From Candidatus Rokuibacteriota bacterium (lineage in GTDB: Bacteria; Methylomirabilota; Methylomirabilia; Rokubacteriales; CSP1-6): DNA of 64,000 nt. This document shows, in pieces, positions 16,354-23,951 of this stretch; the stretch's first letter is position 1; every line of letters begins with the position of its first letter. The translations under genes and the position numbers were made by a program. The notes beneath the pieces were generated by a model. That model worked only from the letters and a program-made list of their open reading frames with translations, searched no databases and had not been told where the DNA came from. Location of the stretch: NCBI GenBank assembly GCA_003220685.1, contig QHTE01000055.1:286759-350758 (forward strand), written 5' to 3'.

Positions 16354-16809
16354 ATGTATTCGAGACAAGCGATCCAAAATCTGGCGGTTGTGACCATCGT
16401 CACGATCTCGGCGACGGCGGGCGTGCAGGCGCAGACGAAGCCCGTCGCGCCGCCCCCGTCGAGCGCGTACGGCAAGCTCTCGCTCGGCAATCAGATGGTC
16501 GCCTCGGCGCTCTACCAGGCGCAGACGCCCGCAGTCGGGACGACCGCCAGGCCGCTCAGCCTCGAACAGGTCGCCGCGAAGCGGCACAGTGGTCAGGCGT
16601 GGGGTCAGATCTTCCGGGAGCTGAAGGCGCAGGGGCTCGTGCACGAACAGAGCCTCGGCCAGGTGGTCGCGAGGTACCAGAAAACGACCGATGGGGCCCC
16701 CAGCGTGGTCGCCAGCGACAATAGCGGTGGCAAATCCAGGGCTCTCGAAGTCGGCTCGAACGACTACGCGAGCGGTGCGGCGCATGGTGTCGGTAAGGGA
16801 GGGAAGTGA
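16354..16809 (+). CDS. Secreted protein of unknown function
   Basis: A 151-residue protein with a clean signal peptide: 'NLAVVTIVTISATAGVQAQ', cleaved after A-x-A ('VQA|Q'). The mature part begins with a proline-rich linker ('KPVAPPPSSAYGKLSLGN'), then a charged helical stretch ('QAWGQIFRELKAQGLVHEQSLGQVVARYQ'; core 'WGQIFRELKAQGLVHEQSLG') and a Gly/Ser-rich tail. ATG 16354 gives the best signal peptide; a GTG 72 bases upstream would add an unlikely N-terminal extension. The glycine-zipper gene overlaps its stop. I do not recognise the family; it is likely periplasmic. Confidence 0.7.
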   Translation: MYSRQAIQNLAVVTIVTISATAGVQAQTKPVAPPPSSAYGKLSLGNQMVASALYQAQTPAVGTTARPLSLEQVAAKRHSGQAWGQIFRELKAQGLVHEQSLGQVVARYQKTTDGAPSVVASDNSGGKSRALEVGSNDYASGAAHGVGKGGK

Positions 16810-17339
16810 TGGACAAGTGGAATCCCTGGAAGGTGACCGCGCTCGCCATGGCCCTCGTCATGGCGACAGCGCTCATCACGGGGCTCGTCGTCGCAAACTG
16901 GTCGGGCTCGAACCAGGAGGTGGCTCAACCGACGTCGTCGCCCGCGAACGCCCGGCTGATCCAGCCGCCGAAAACGACCAGCGTGAAGCCCGCCACGTCC
17001 CCGACGCAGGCCGCGCCGGCGCCGGCGGTCCCGGAGGTGCCGACGCAAGAGGTCGTCGACGCGTGTAACCGATACGCGGCGGCGCAGGTCGGCGAGTCGG
17101 ACAAGACCAAGGAGGTCGTCAAGGACGCCGCGATCGGTGCCGTGGTCGGTGCCGCGGTCGGCGCCGCGGGCGGCGCGATCGCCGGCGGTGGAAAAGGCGC
17201 GGGTAAGGGCGCCGCGATCGGCGGCGTCGTGGGTGCGGGTGGCGGGACACTCTACGGGCTCAACGAGAACAAGAAGAACGACGAGAAGTACAAAGCCGCG
17301 TACTCGAGCTGCATGCACTCGCGCGGCTATACCGGATAG
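16809..17339 (+). CDS. Glycine-zipper membrane protein
   Basis: About 176 residues: one N-terminal hydrophobic segment ('VTALAMALVMATALITGLVVA'; core 'LAMALVMATALITGLVV'), a Pro/Thr-rich linker, then a long glycine zipper with GxxxG repeats ('GAVVGAAVGAAGGAIAGGG', 'GKGAAIGGVVGAGGG') and 'YSSCMHSRGYTG' at the C-terminus. Such zippers occur in SlyB-, YMGG- and OmpA-associated envelope proteins and oligomerise in membranes. Start may be ATG 16809 or the GTG directly before it (16806), which overlaps the preceding stop. Translationally coupled to the secreted protein upstream, so the two may act together in the envelope. Confidence 0.7.
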   Translation: MDKWNPWKVTALAMALVMATALITGLVVANWSGSNQEVAQPTSSPANARLIQPPKTTSVKPATSPTQAAPAPAVPEVPTQEVVDACNRYAAAQVGESDKTKEVVKDAAIGAVVGAAVGAAGGAIAGGGKGAGKGAAIGGVVGAGGGTLYGLNENKKNDEKYKAAYSSCMHSRGYTG

Positions 17340-17395
17340 CGAGTCGACCCTCGTCCGAGCCCGTGGGTACACTGGACTGGAAGGAGGGTATCGTG

Positions 17396-17647
17396 ATGAA
17401 GCTTCTCGCGCTCATTCTGGCTGCCGCGGTGGTCGTGGGCTCGGCCCTGCCGGCGCGAGCGGCCGATGACTCGAAGGTAAAGGCCGCGACGCAGCAGGTC
17501 GAGGCCGGCGGCCGTAAGGTCGGCGACGGAAAGCTCGGCTCGGGTTTCGAGGAAATGTTCAAGGGCGTCGGCAACACGATCGTCGAAGGCGCGAAGTACA
17601 GCGGCCACGCGATCAAGGACTTCTTCTCGAGGGCCTTCGGAAGCTAG
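17396..17647 (+). CDS. Small secreted protein of unknown function
   Basis: An 83-residue protein with signal peptide 'LLALILAAAVVVGSALPARA|AD' and a mature region of about 60 residues with two glycine-containing amphipathic stretches ('VGDGKLGSGFEEMFKGVG', 'GHAIKDFFSRAFGS'). AAGGAGGG at about 17382-17389 is an excellent ribosome-binding site for ATG 17396 (GTG 17393 is equally spaced). Third in a row of small envelope proteins. The stop overlaps the convergent namZ stop by 4 bases. Family not recognised. Confidence 0.7.
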   Translation: MKLLALILAAAVVVGSALPARAADDSKVKAATQQVEAGGRKVGDGKLGSGFEEMFKGVGNTIVEGAKYSGHAIKDFFSRAFGS

Positions 17648-18813
17648 TAGAGCAGGTACCGAGCACGCAGCCGCTTCCAGTGGTCGAGATCGCGCTGCCA
17701 CGCGCGCTCGATCGCTGGAAGCGGCGTCCCCCTCTCGATCGCCTTCCGGATCGCGTCGGTCCCGCACAGGATGTCGATGGGCATGCGCCGCTTCTCGAAC
17801 TCGTATGGCGGCCTGCGCCAGGCGAATCCGCGTGGTGCCAGGCGCCGCGCCACGACGATCTCGGCCAGCCCGGTGAGGAACGGCTTGAAGCGGCGCGCGT
17901 CCGTCACGTGGATCTGAACGCCGTCGCAGAGCCGTCCGGCCCACTTCTGGAAGGTCGGCTGAAAGCGCGCGGGACGGAAGCGGACGCCGGGTAGCCGCTC
18001 GCGCTCGAGCGCCGCCGCGTAGCGGTGAGCGTCGAGGTAGGGCGCGCCGATCCACTCGAACGGCCGTGTCGTTCCTCGGCCCTCCGACAAGTTGGTTCCT
18101 TCGATCAGGCAGCCGCCGGGATAGACGCGGGCGGTGTCGAGCGTCGGCATGTTGGGCGAGGGCGGCACCCAGGGAAGCCCGGTGTCCTCCCAGAGCATCG
18201 CGCGTCGCCACCCACGCATCGGCACCACGGCGAGTCGGCAGCCGATGCTGTGCCGGTCGTTGAGGTAACCCGCGAGCTCACCGATCGTCATGCCGTGCCG
18301 GATGGCCAGCGGATAGAGGCCCACGAAGGACGCGAACGTCGGATCCGCCACGTTGCCTTCGACGAGGGCGCCACCGAGCGGATTGGGCCGATCCAGGACG
18401 ACGACGCGGACGCCGTAGCGCGCGCACGCGCGCAGCGCGAGCGCCATGGTCCAGACGAACGTGTAGTAGCGCGAGCCGACGTCCTGCAGGTCCACGACGA
18501 CCGTGTCGATGCCGCGCAGCATCGCGGCGGACGGCTCGCGGCGCGCGCCGTAGAGGCTCCACACGGGCAGGCCCGATGCCGCGTCGCGGGCGCCGTCGAT
18601 CCAGACGTGGTCCTGGGGCGCGCCCCACAGGCCGTGCTCCGGCGCCAGGAGCCTCGCGACCTTGACCCCCGGCAGTTCGCGCACGAGCGTCACCGCGTCC
18701 GCGTAGCGTGAGTCGATCGACGCTTGATGCGTGAGCAGCGCGACCCGCTGGCCCCGCAGGAGGGCCGACCGGCGGCGGACGAGCACCTCGAGACCGGATT
18801 CGACGAGGGGCAC
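17644..18813 (-). CDS. namZ: DUF1343 / NamZ-like exo-beta-N-acetylmuramidase
   Basis: A 389-residue protein of the DUF1343 family, whose Bacillus member NamZ releases MurNAc from the non-reducing end of peptidoglycan fragments. Landmarks are 'RVALLTHQASID', 'LLAPEHGLWG' with the conserved PEHG, 'VVDLQDVGSRYYTFVWTM', 'LDRPNPLGG', 'WVPPSPNMPTLDTARVYPG' and 'EGTNLSEGRGTTRPFE'. GTG 18813 gives a protein that begins where the family does; no signal peptide is visible, so it may be cytoplasmic or exported otherwise. A TACTAT box 7 bases upstream suggests a leaderless transcript. Divergent from murQ. Confidence 0.88.
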   Translation of the reverse strand: MPLVESGLEVLVRRRSALLRGQRVALLTHQASIDSRYADAVTLVRELPGVKVARLLAPEHGLWGAPQDHVWIDGARDAASGLPVWSLYGARREPSAAMLRGIDTVVVDLQDVGSRYYTFVWTMALALRACARYGVRVVVLDRPNPLGGALVEGNVADPTFASFVGLYPLAIRHGMTIGELAGYLNDRHSIGCRLAVVPMRGWRRAMLWEDTGLPWVPPSPNMPTLDTARVYPGGCLIEGTNLSEGRGTTRPFEWIGAPYLDAHRYAAALERERLPGVRFRPARFQPTFQKWAGRLCDGVQIHVTDARRFKPFLTGLAEIVVARRLAPRGFAWRRPPYEFEKRRMPIDILCGTDAIRKAIERGTPLPAIERAWQRDLDHWKRLRARYLLY

Positions 18814-18820
18814 GCTTTCG

Positions 18821-18826
18821 ATAGTA
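18821..18826 (-). promoter_or_regulatory. -10-like box of namZ
   Basis: TACTAT on the minus strand ends 7 bases before the namZ GTG at 18813. The 29-base divergent gap also carries TAGCAT on the plus strand nine bases before the murQ ATG, so the two promoters would overlap. Confidence 0.4.
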
Positions 18827-18842
18827 GTAGCATGCGGGCGGA

Positions 18843-19757
18843 ATGGCCTCGCGAATCCGCTACGCGCGCCTCGCCACGGAGCGCGCGAACCCGAGAAGCC
18901 GCGCGCTCGATCTCCTGGGCCCCCACGAGATCGCGACGCTGATGAATCGCGAAGACCGCCGCGCGGTGCGCGCGGTGGGGCGCGTGCGCGCCGCGATCGC
19001 GGCGGCCGTGCACGTGATCGTCGGCGCGCTGCGCGCCGGCGGCCGTCTTTTCTTCGTGGGCGCCGGCACCAGCGGACGCCTGGGCGTGCTCGAGGCCGCC
19101 GAGTGCCCGCCGACATTCGGGACGCCGCGTGAGCTGGTGCAGGCGATCATGGCCGGCGGCCGCGGCGCGGTCTTTCGCTCGCGCGAGGGAGCGGAGGACG
19201 ACGAGACAGCGGCCCGTCGCGCGGTGCGCGCGCGCGTGCGACGCGGCGACGTCGTCGTCGGTATCTCGGCCAGCGGGGTGACGCCCTTCGTGCGCGCGGC
19301 GCTCGACGCCGCGCGGAAGCGGGGCGCCAAGACCGTCCTGATCAGCTCTAACGCGCCGGGGCCCGGCCGGGCGCTCGCCGACGTTCGAATCGTTCCCGCA
19401 ACGGGGCCCGAGGTGCTGACGGGATCGACCCGGCTCAAGGCCGGCACGGCCACGAAGCTCGTCCTGAACACCCTGACGACTGCGGCCATGACGGGGCTCG
19501 GCCGAGTTTATGGAAATCGGATGATCGATCTTCAGCCACGGTCGGCGAAGCTGCGGGAGCGTGCGCTGAGGCTGATCGCCGAGGTGGCGGGTGTCTCGCG
19601 GGCGAGAGCGCTCCAGGCGTTCGAGGCGTCGGGTCGTCGAGTGCGGATCGCGATCGTGATCGCTCGGAACGGATGGGATGCGGCCGAGGCATCCCGCGCC
19701 CTGCGGGCCGCGGGCGGATCGTTACGGGTCGTGCTTCAGAAGTTGCGGCGGAAGTAG
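18843..19757 (+). CDS. murQ: N-acetylmuramic acid 6-phosphate etherase
   Basis: A 304-residue SIS-domain enzyme that cleaves the D-lactyl ether of MurNAc-6-phosphate to give GlcNAc-6-phosphate, the key step of MurNAc salvage. 'GAGTSGRLGVLEAAECPPTFG' (core 'GTSGRLGVLEAAECPPTFG') and 'REGAEDDETAARRAV' carry the two active-site glutamates; 'GSTRLKAGTATKLVLNTLTT' is the second SIS signature. Full family length. Its substrate would come from the BadF-type kinase at 12.1-13.0 kb acting on MurNAc released by NamZ and NagZ. Divergent from namZ; its 3' end overlaps a small antisense-strand gene. Confidence 0.96.
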   Translation: MASRIRYARLATERANPRSRALDLLGPHEIATLMNREDRRAVRAVGRVRAAIAAAVHVIVGALRAGGRLFFVGAGTSGRLGVLEAAECPPTFGTPRELVQAIMAGGRGAVFRSREGAEDDETAARRAVRARVRRGDVVVGISASGVTPFVRAALDAARKRGAKTVLISSNAPGPGRALADVRIVPATGPEVLTGSTRLKAGTATKLVLNTLTTAAMTGLGRVYGNRMIDLQPRSAKLRERALRLIAEVAGVSRARALQAFEASGRRVRIAIVIARNGWDAAEASRALRAAGGSLRVVLQKLRRK

Positions 19758-19897
19758 CGGGCGCGAACGCGAACCGGCTCGAACTTGAGGGCGAACAGCA
19801 CCCAGCCGAACGGGAGGATGATCGCTGCGACGGTGAGCCAGAACTTGCTGCTTTTCCAGAACTCGCTTTCCCTCACCCGCGCCCACGCTGTATTCAT
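19736..19897 (-). CDS. Small single-pass membrane protein
   Basis: A 53-residue ORF read on the minus strand: ATG at 19897 (reverse) to TGA at 19736-19738. It has 'EFWKSSKFWLTVAAIILPFG', one transmembrane helix ending at 'WVLFALKFEP', and a strongly basic tail ('VRVRARYFRRNF') expected to stay in the cytoplasm. GAAGG lies four bases before the ATG. It overlaps the last 22 bases of murQ convergently. Composition is much less arginine-repetitive than shadow frames and looks like a real small protein. Function unknown. Confidence 0.55.
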   Translation of the reverse strand: MNTAWARVRESEFWKSSKFWLTVAAIILPFGWVLFALKFEPVRVRARYFRRNF

Positions 19898-20048
19898 GGC
19901 CTTCGTTAAAGCACGGACGATGCCATGAAATATCGTCTCGTAAGATCTTGAAACTACACACGTATAGAGCCTCTGCGGGCGTGAACCTCTGCAGGGCCGG
20001 TAAATTTTCTACCGGGAACCCGATGCTTTCTTTCCGTGCGCGCCGCTT

Positions 20049-21782
20049 CTAGCTGTGCGACGGGCCCGCGGTGTCCTCGAATCTGACGGGCGTGCGGCCC
20101 TTCAGATAGTCGAAATCGCACCCCTCGTTGGCCTGGAGCACGTGGTCGAGGAAGAGCCGGCCGTAACCGCGGGTGAAATGCGGTGGGCGGGGCTTCCACG
20201 CGGCCCGACGGCGGGCCAGCTCGTCGTCGCCGACCTTGAGGGTCAGGCTGCGCCGCGGCACGTCGAGCTCGATCTCGTCACCGTCGCGGACGAGCGCCAG
20301 TGGCCCGCCGATCGCCGATTCCGGAGCTACGTGGAGTACCACGGTGCCGTAGGACGTCCCGCTCATCCGGGCGTCGGAGATGCGCACCATGTCTTTCACG
20401 CCTCGCTTGAGCAGTCGCGCCGGGATCGGCGCCGCCCCCCACTCGGGCATGCCCGGCGCGCCGCGCGGGCCGACCTGCTTGAGCACGAGCACCGAATTCT
20501 CGTCGATCGCGACACTCTCGTCGTCGATGCGCTTGTGGAGATCCGCGTGGTCTTCGAACACGACCGCGCGGCCGCGATGGGTCAGCAGGTGCGGTGAGGC
20601 CGCCGACTGCTTGAGCACCGCGCCGTCGGGGCAGAGATTGCCGAACAGGATCACGGTGCCGCCTTCGTGGGCCAGCGGCATCGCGAGCGGGCGGATGACG
20701 TCCTCGTTGTGGCACTTCGCGTCCTTGACGTTGTCGGCGATCGTGTGGCCGTTCACCGTCAGCGCGCCGCCGTGCAGCAGCGGGAGGAGCTGCTTGAGCA
20801 CCGCCGGCAGGCCGCCCGCGTAGAAGAAGTCCTCCATCAAGTATTTCCCGGACGGTCGCAGGTTGACCAGGAACGGCGTGGTCTTCGACAGCTCGTCGAA
20901 GCGCCCGAGCGGCAGCGGCACGCCGACGCGGCCGGCGATCGCGACGAGGTGAATGATCGCGTTGGTCGAGCCGCCGATCGCCATGTCGGCGCGGATCGCG
21001 TTGTCGAACGCCTGCGCGGTCAGGATCTGCGACGGTTTGGGCCCGCCGGCGAGCGCCATCTCGACGGCGCGCCGGCCGGCCATCTCGGCCATCGCGAGCC
21101 GCCGCGAGTCGGAGGCCGGGATCGCGGCGTTGCCCGGCAGGGTCATGCCGAGCGCCTCGACCATCGAGGCCATCGTGGAGGCGGTGCCCATCACCATGCA
21201 GTGGCCGCTCGAGCGCGACATGCACGACTCCGCCTCGCAGAGCTCTTCGTCGGTGAGCCGCCCGGCGCGCCGCTCGGCCCAGAGGCGCCAGGCGTCGGTG
21301 CCCGAGCCGAGCTCCTCGGCGCGCCACTTGCCGTTCAGCATCGGTCCGCCGGTGACCATGACGGCCGAGATGTCCGCGGACGCGGCGCCCATCAGCATCG
21401 CCGGCGTCGTCTTGTCGCAGCCGGACAGGAGCACGGCGGCGTCGAGGGGATAGGCGCGCAGACATTCCTCGACGTCCATCGCCATCAAGTTGCGGAAGAG
21501 CATCGTCGTGGGCTTCATCAGAACTTCGCCCAGCGAGATGGTCGGGAACTCGACCGGGAAGCCGCCCCCGCTCCAGACGCCGCGCTTGACGGCGTCGGCG
21601 ACCTGCCGCAGGTGGGCGTTGCAGTTCGTGAGCTCGGACCACGAGTTGGCGATGCCCACGACCGGGCGGCCGTCGAAGACGGCGTCGCTGAATCCCTCGG
21701 CCTTGAGCCACGAGCGATGGACGAAGCCGTCGAGGTCGTTGCGCCCGAACCAGTTGCGGCTTCTGAGCTGGTGTGCTGTCAT
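20049..21782 (-). CDS. IlvD/Edd-family sugar-acid dehydratase (L-arabonate dehydratase-like)
   Basis: A 577-residue [Fe-S] dehydratase. The cluster cysteines sit in 'SELTNCNAHLRQVAD', 'LLSGCDKTTPAMLMGAAS' and 'SSGHCMVMGTASTM'; 'DARMSGTSYGTVVLHVAPES' is the C-terminal signature. The N-terminus 'SRNWFGRNDLDGFVHRSWLK' is typical of the L-arabonate/D-xylonate dehydratase branch, not of true IlvD (dihydroxyacid dehydratase), so I favour a sugar-acid substrate, converting it to a 2-keto-3-deoxy acid. Promoter TATAAT (21802-21807, minus strand) and GGAGG precede ATG 21782. It is divergent from an SDR that could supply the aldonate by oxidising a sugar. Confidence 0.9.
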   Translation of the reverse strand: MTAHQLRSRNWFGRNDLDGFVHRSWLKAEGFSDAVFDGRPVVGIANSWSELTNCNAHLRQVADAVKRGVWSGGGFPVEFPTISLGEVLMKPTTMLFRNLMAMDVEECLRAYPLDAAVLLSGCDKTTPAMLMGAASADISAVMVTGGPMLNGKWRAEELGSGTDAWRLWAERRAGRLTDEELCEAESCMSRSSGHCMVMGTASTMASMVEALGMTLPGNAAIPASDSRRLAMAEMAGRRAVEMALAGGPKPSQILTAQAFDNAIRADMAIGGSTNAIIHLVAIAGRVGVPLPLGRFDELSKTTPFLVNLRPSGKYLMEDFFYAGGLPAVLKQLLPLLHGGALTVNGHTIADNVKDAKCHNEDVIRPLAMPLAHEGGTVILFGNLCPDGAVLKQSAASPHLLTHRGRAVVFEDHADLHKRIDDESVAIDENSVLVLKQVGPRGAPGMPEWGAAPIPARLLKRGVKDMVRISDARMSGTSYGTVVLHVAPESAIGGPLALVRDGDEIELDVPRRSLTLKVGDDELARRRAAWKPRPPHFTRGYGRLFLDHVLQANEGCDFDYLKGRTPVRFEDTAGPSHS

Positions 21783-21801
21783 GGGTCCCTCCGGGGCACC
21801 G

Positions 21802-21809
21802 ATTATAGA
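21802..21809. promoter_or_regulatory. Overlapping divergent -10 boxes (dehydratase / SDR)
   Basis: The near-palindrome GATTATAGATC contains a perfect TATAAT on the minus strand (forward 21802-21807), 19 bases before the dehydratase ATG, and TATAGA on the plus strand (21804-21809), 14 bases before the SDR ATG at 21824. Shared -10 sequences imply mutually exclusive or jointly regulated transcription of the two genes. Confidence 0.5.
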
Positions 21810-21823
21810 TCGAGGGGGTCTCC

Positions 21824-22621
21824 ATGCGGCTCGCCGGCAAGGTCGCGGTCGTGACGGGCGGAGGCAGTGGGATCGGCCGTGGCATCGTGCTGGCGATGGC
21901 CCGCGAAGGCGCCGACATCGCGATCCCCGACATCCAGGTGCTCAACGCGGAGAAGGTCGCCGCCGAGGTCAAGGGGCTCGGGCGCAAGGTCGTCGCCATG
22001 AAGACCGACGTCACCAGCGCCGCCGACGTGAAGACGATGGTCGATCGAACGCGCGAGTCGTTCGGCAAGATCGACATCCTCGTCAACAACGCGGGCGCCG
22101 CCGGCCCTCCGGGGATGCCCTTCACGAACAACACCGAGGAAGACTGGGACCGCACCTTCGCCGTCAACACCAAGTCGGTCTTCCTCACCTGTAAGGCGAT
22201 CACGCCGCACTTCATCGAGCGCAAGGCGGGCCGCATCGTGAACATCGCCTCGATCGCCGGGCCCATCTCGGCGCCGACGATGCCGCCCTACAGCGTGGCC
22301 AAGATGGGCGTGATCACGCTCACGCGCATCATCGCCAAGGAGCTGGCCCCGCACGGCGTGACGGTGAACGCGATCTGTCCGGGCGTCCTCTGGACCGACT
22401 TCTGGCAGAAGCTCGCCGCCCATCTGGCGGAGACCAACCCGGCCTTCAAGGGCATGACGGCGCGCCAGGTCTTCGACAAGCGCGTGGCCGACATCACGCC
22501 GATGAAGCGCGAGCAGACCCCGGAGGACATCGGCTGGGCCGCCGTCTTCCTCGCCTCCGACGAGGCGCGCAACATCACCGGTCAGGCCCTGAACGTCGAC
22601 GGCGGCGTGGTCATGCAGTAG
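21824..22621 (+). CDS. Short-chain dehydrogenase/reductase (SDR)
   Basis: A 265-residue classical SDR. 'VVTGGGSGIGRGI' is the NAD(P) glycine motif, 'ILVNNAGAAG' the structural NNAG, and 'NIASIAG...PPYSVAKMG' the Ser-Tyr-X3-Lys catalytic set. 'NVDGGVVMQ' at the C-terminus is the usual end of the fold. It oxidises or reduces a carbonyl/alcohol, substrate unknown; the divergently expressed sugar-acid dehydratase suggests a sugar or sugar lactone. GAGGGGG precedes the ATG. The downstream gap is filled by a tandem pair of intergenic repeats. Confidence 0.93.
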   Translation: MRLAGKVAVVTGGGSGIGRGIVLAMAREGADIAIPDIQVLNAEKVAAEVKGLGRKVVAMKTDVTSAADVKTMVDRTRESFGKIDILVNNAGAAGPPGMPFTNNTEEDWDRTFAVNTKSVFLTCKAITPHFIERKAGRIVNIASIAGPISAPTMPPYSVAKMGVITLTRIIAKELAPHGVTVNAICPGVLWTDFWQKLAAHLAETNPAFKGMTARQVFDKRVADITPMKREQTPEDIGWAAVFLASDEARNITGQALNVDGGVVMQ

Positions 22622-22623
22622 TG

Positions 22624-22742
22624 GCAGTGCGAGCCGCAGGCCGTCGCGGGGCTGGGGTCCCGCCGGCCGAGGCGAGCGGATAGAACGAGCAGTGCGAGCC
22701 GCAGGCCGTCGCGGGGCTGGGGTCCCGCCGGCCGAGGCGAGC
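22624..22742 (+). repeat. Intergenic GC-rich repeat, tandem pair A
   Basis: Two perfect 54-base copies (22624-22677 and 22689-22742, period 65) containing the core GCCGTCGCGGGGCTGGG, followed by GTCCCGCCGGCCGAGGCG. The unit has internal dyad symmetry (CCGGCC, CCGCCGG, GGCTGGGG). Related copies occur at 36481-36596, 45475-45605, 47374-47428 and, decayed, 57620-57670. It ends directly at the -10 box of the next gene. Confidence 0.85.
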
Positions 22743-22743
22743 C

Positions 22744-22749
22744 TATAAA
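22744..22749 (+). promoter_or_regulatory. -10 box of acyl-CoA dehydrogenase gene, probably leaderless
   Basis: TATAAA is followed by six bases (ATGAGC) and ATG 22756. The six-base spacing is the same as for nagZ and nuoL. It lies immediately after the tandem repeat; no -35 consensus is visible. Confidence 0.5.
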
Positions 22750-22755
22750 ATGAGC

Positions 22756-23934
22756 ATGAACTTCGACTTCACCGACCGGGAAGAAGCGTTTCGCAAGGAA
22801 GTCCGCGGCTGGCTCGAGGTCAACCTGCCGGACGATCTGCGCGGCCGCGCCTTCGCCGCCTCGCGCGCCGGCCGCGACGAGGTGAAGAAGCTCCGGGCGT
22901 GGCAGAAGCGAATGTGCGAGGCCGGCTACGTCGGGCTCGACTGGCCAAGGGAGTTCGGGGGCCGCGGCGCGACGATCGTCGAGCTGGTCATCCTCTACCA
23001 GGAGATGGCCCGCGCCGAGTCGCCGCAGCTCGTGAACCGCGGCGGCGTGTCGATGCTCGGCCCCACGCTCATGAAGCACGGGACCGCGGCGCAGCAGCAA
23101 CGCCACCTGGCGAAGATCCTCACGGCCGACGAGCTCTGGTGCCAGGGATTCTCGGAGCCGAACGCGGGCTCCGATCTCGCGAACCTCCAGACGCGAGCCG
23201 CGCGCGACGGCGATCACTTCGTCGTGAGTGGCCAGAAGGTGTGGACCAGCATGGCCCACGTCGCCGACTGGTGCTTCCTGCTCGTGCGCACCGACCCCGC
23301 CGCCGCCAAGCACAAGGGCATCAGCTTCCTGCTGGTCGACATGAAGACGCCAGGCATCACCGTGCGGCCGCTGCGCCAGATCACCGGCGAGGCCGAGTTC
23401 AACGAGGTCTTCTTCGACAACGTGAGAGTGCCGGTCGAGAACCTGGTCGGAAAGCTCAACGAGGGCTGGAGCGTCGCCATCACCACCTTGGCGTACGAGC
23501 GCGACCTGCTGACCTTCATCCGGCACATCTCGCTGCGGAACGCGCTGCACCGCCTCGTGCGCCTCGTGCAGGAGCATCGCAAGGGCGGCGACCCGATCCT
23601 CCGGCAGAAGCTGGCCGCGCTCTGGATCGGCGAGCAGGCGCTCCAGCTCAACGGCTATCGGAGCCTCACGAAGATCCTCCAGGGCGGCGCGCCCGGGCCC
23701 GAGGGCTCGACCTCGAAGCTCTTCTGGAGCCAGCTCGACCAGGAGCTCGCGCGCGTCGCTACCGAGGTTATCGGCCCGTACTCGCAGATCGCCCACGGCT
23801 CGGACTGGGCGCCCGACGACGGCCAGTGGGAGTTCTACGAGCTCCTGGCGCGCGGAAGCGGGATTCGCGCCGGCACCTCCGAGATCCTCCGCAACATCCT
23901 CGCCGAGCGTGTTCTCGGTCTGCCCAAGGACTAG
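22756..23934 (+). CDS. Acyl-CoA dehydrogenase
   Basis: About 392 residues, FAD-dependent alpha,beta-oxidation of an acyl-CoA. 'MNFDFTDREEAFRKEVRGWL' is the usual N-terminus; 'CQGFSEPNAGSDLANLQTRA' is signature 1 and 'SGIRAGTSEILRNILAERVL' the C-terminal signature. Two ATGs (22750 and 22756) are possible; I prefer the second because family proteins begin MNFDF and the -10 box spacing then equals that of other leaderless genes. Substrate chain unknown; the family branch resembles long-lineage ACADs found with CaiB transferases and enoyl-CoA hydratases. The enoyl-CoA hydratase follows 17 bases later. Confidence 0.93.
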   Translation: MNFDFTDREEAFRKEVRGWLEVNLPDDLRGRAFAASRAGRDEVKKLRAWQKRMCEAGYVGLDWPREFGGRGATIVELVILYQEMARAESPQLVNRGGVSMLGPTLMKHGTAAQQQRHLAKILTADELWCQGFSEPNAGSDLANLQTRAARDGDHFVVSGQKVWTSMAHVADWCFLLVRTDPAAAKHKGISFLLVDMKTPGITVRPLRQITGEAEFNEVFFDNVRVPVENLVGKLNEGWSVAITTLAYERDLLTFIRHISLRNALHRLVRLVQEHRKGGDPILRQKLAALWIGEQALQLNGYRSLTKILQGGAPGPEGSTSKLFWSQLDQELARVATEVIGPYSQIAHGSDWAPDDGQWEFYELLARGSGIRAGTSEILRNILAERVLGLPKD

Positions 23935-23951
23935 CGCAAGGAGCCTGACCC

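Noticed and set aside
22624..22742. CRISPR array
   Set aside because: Only two 54-base copies with an 11-base spacer, palindromic, no cas genes; it is an intergenic repeat pair.
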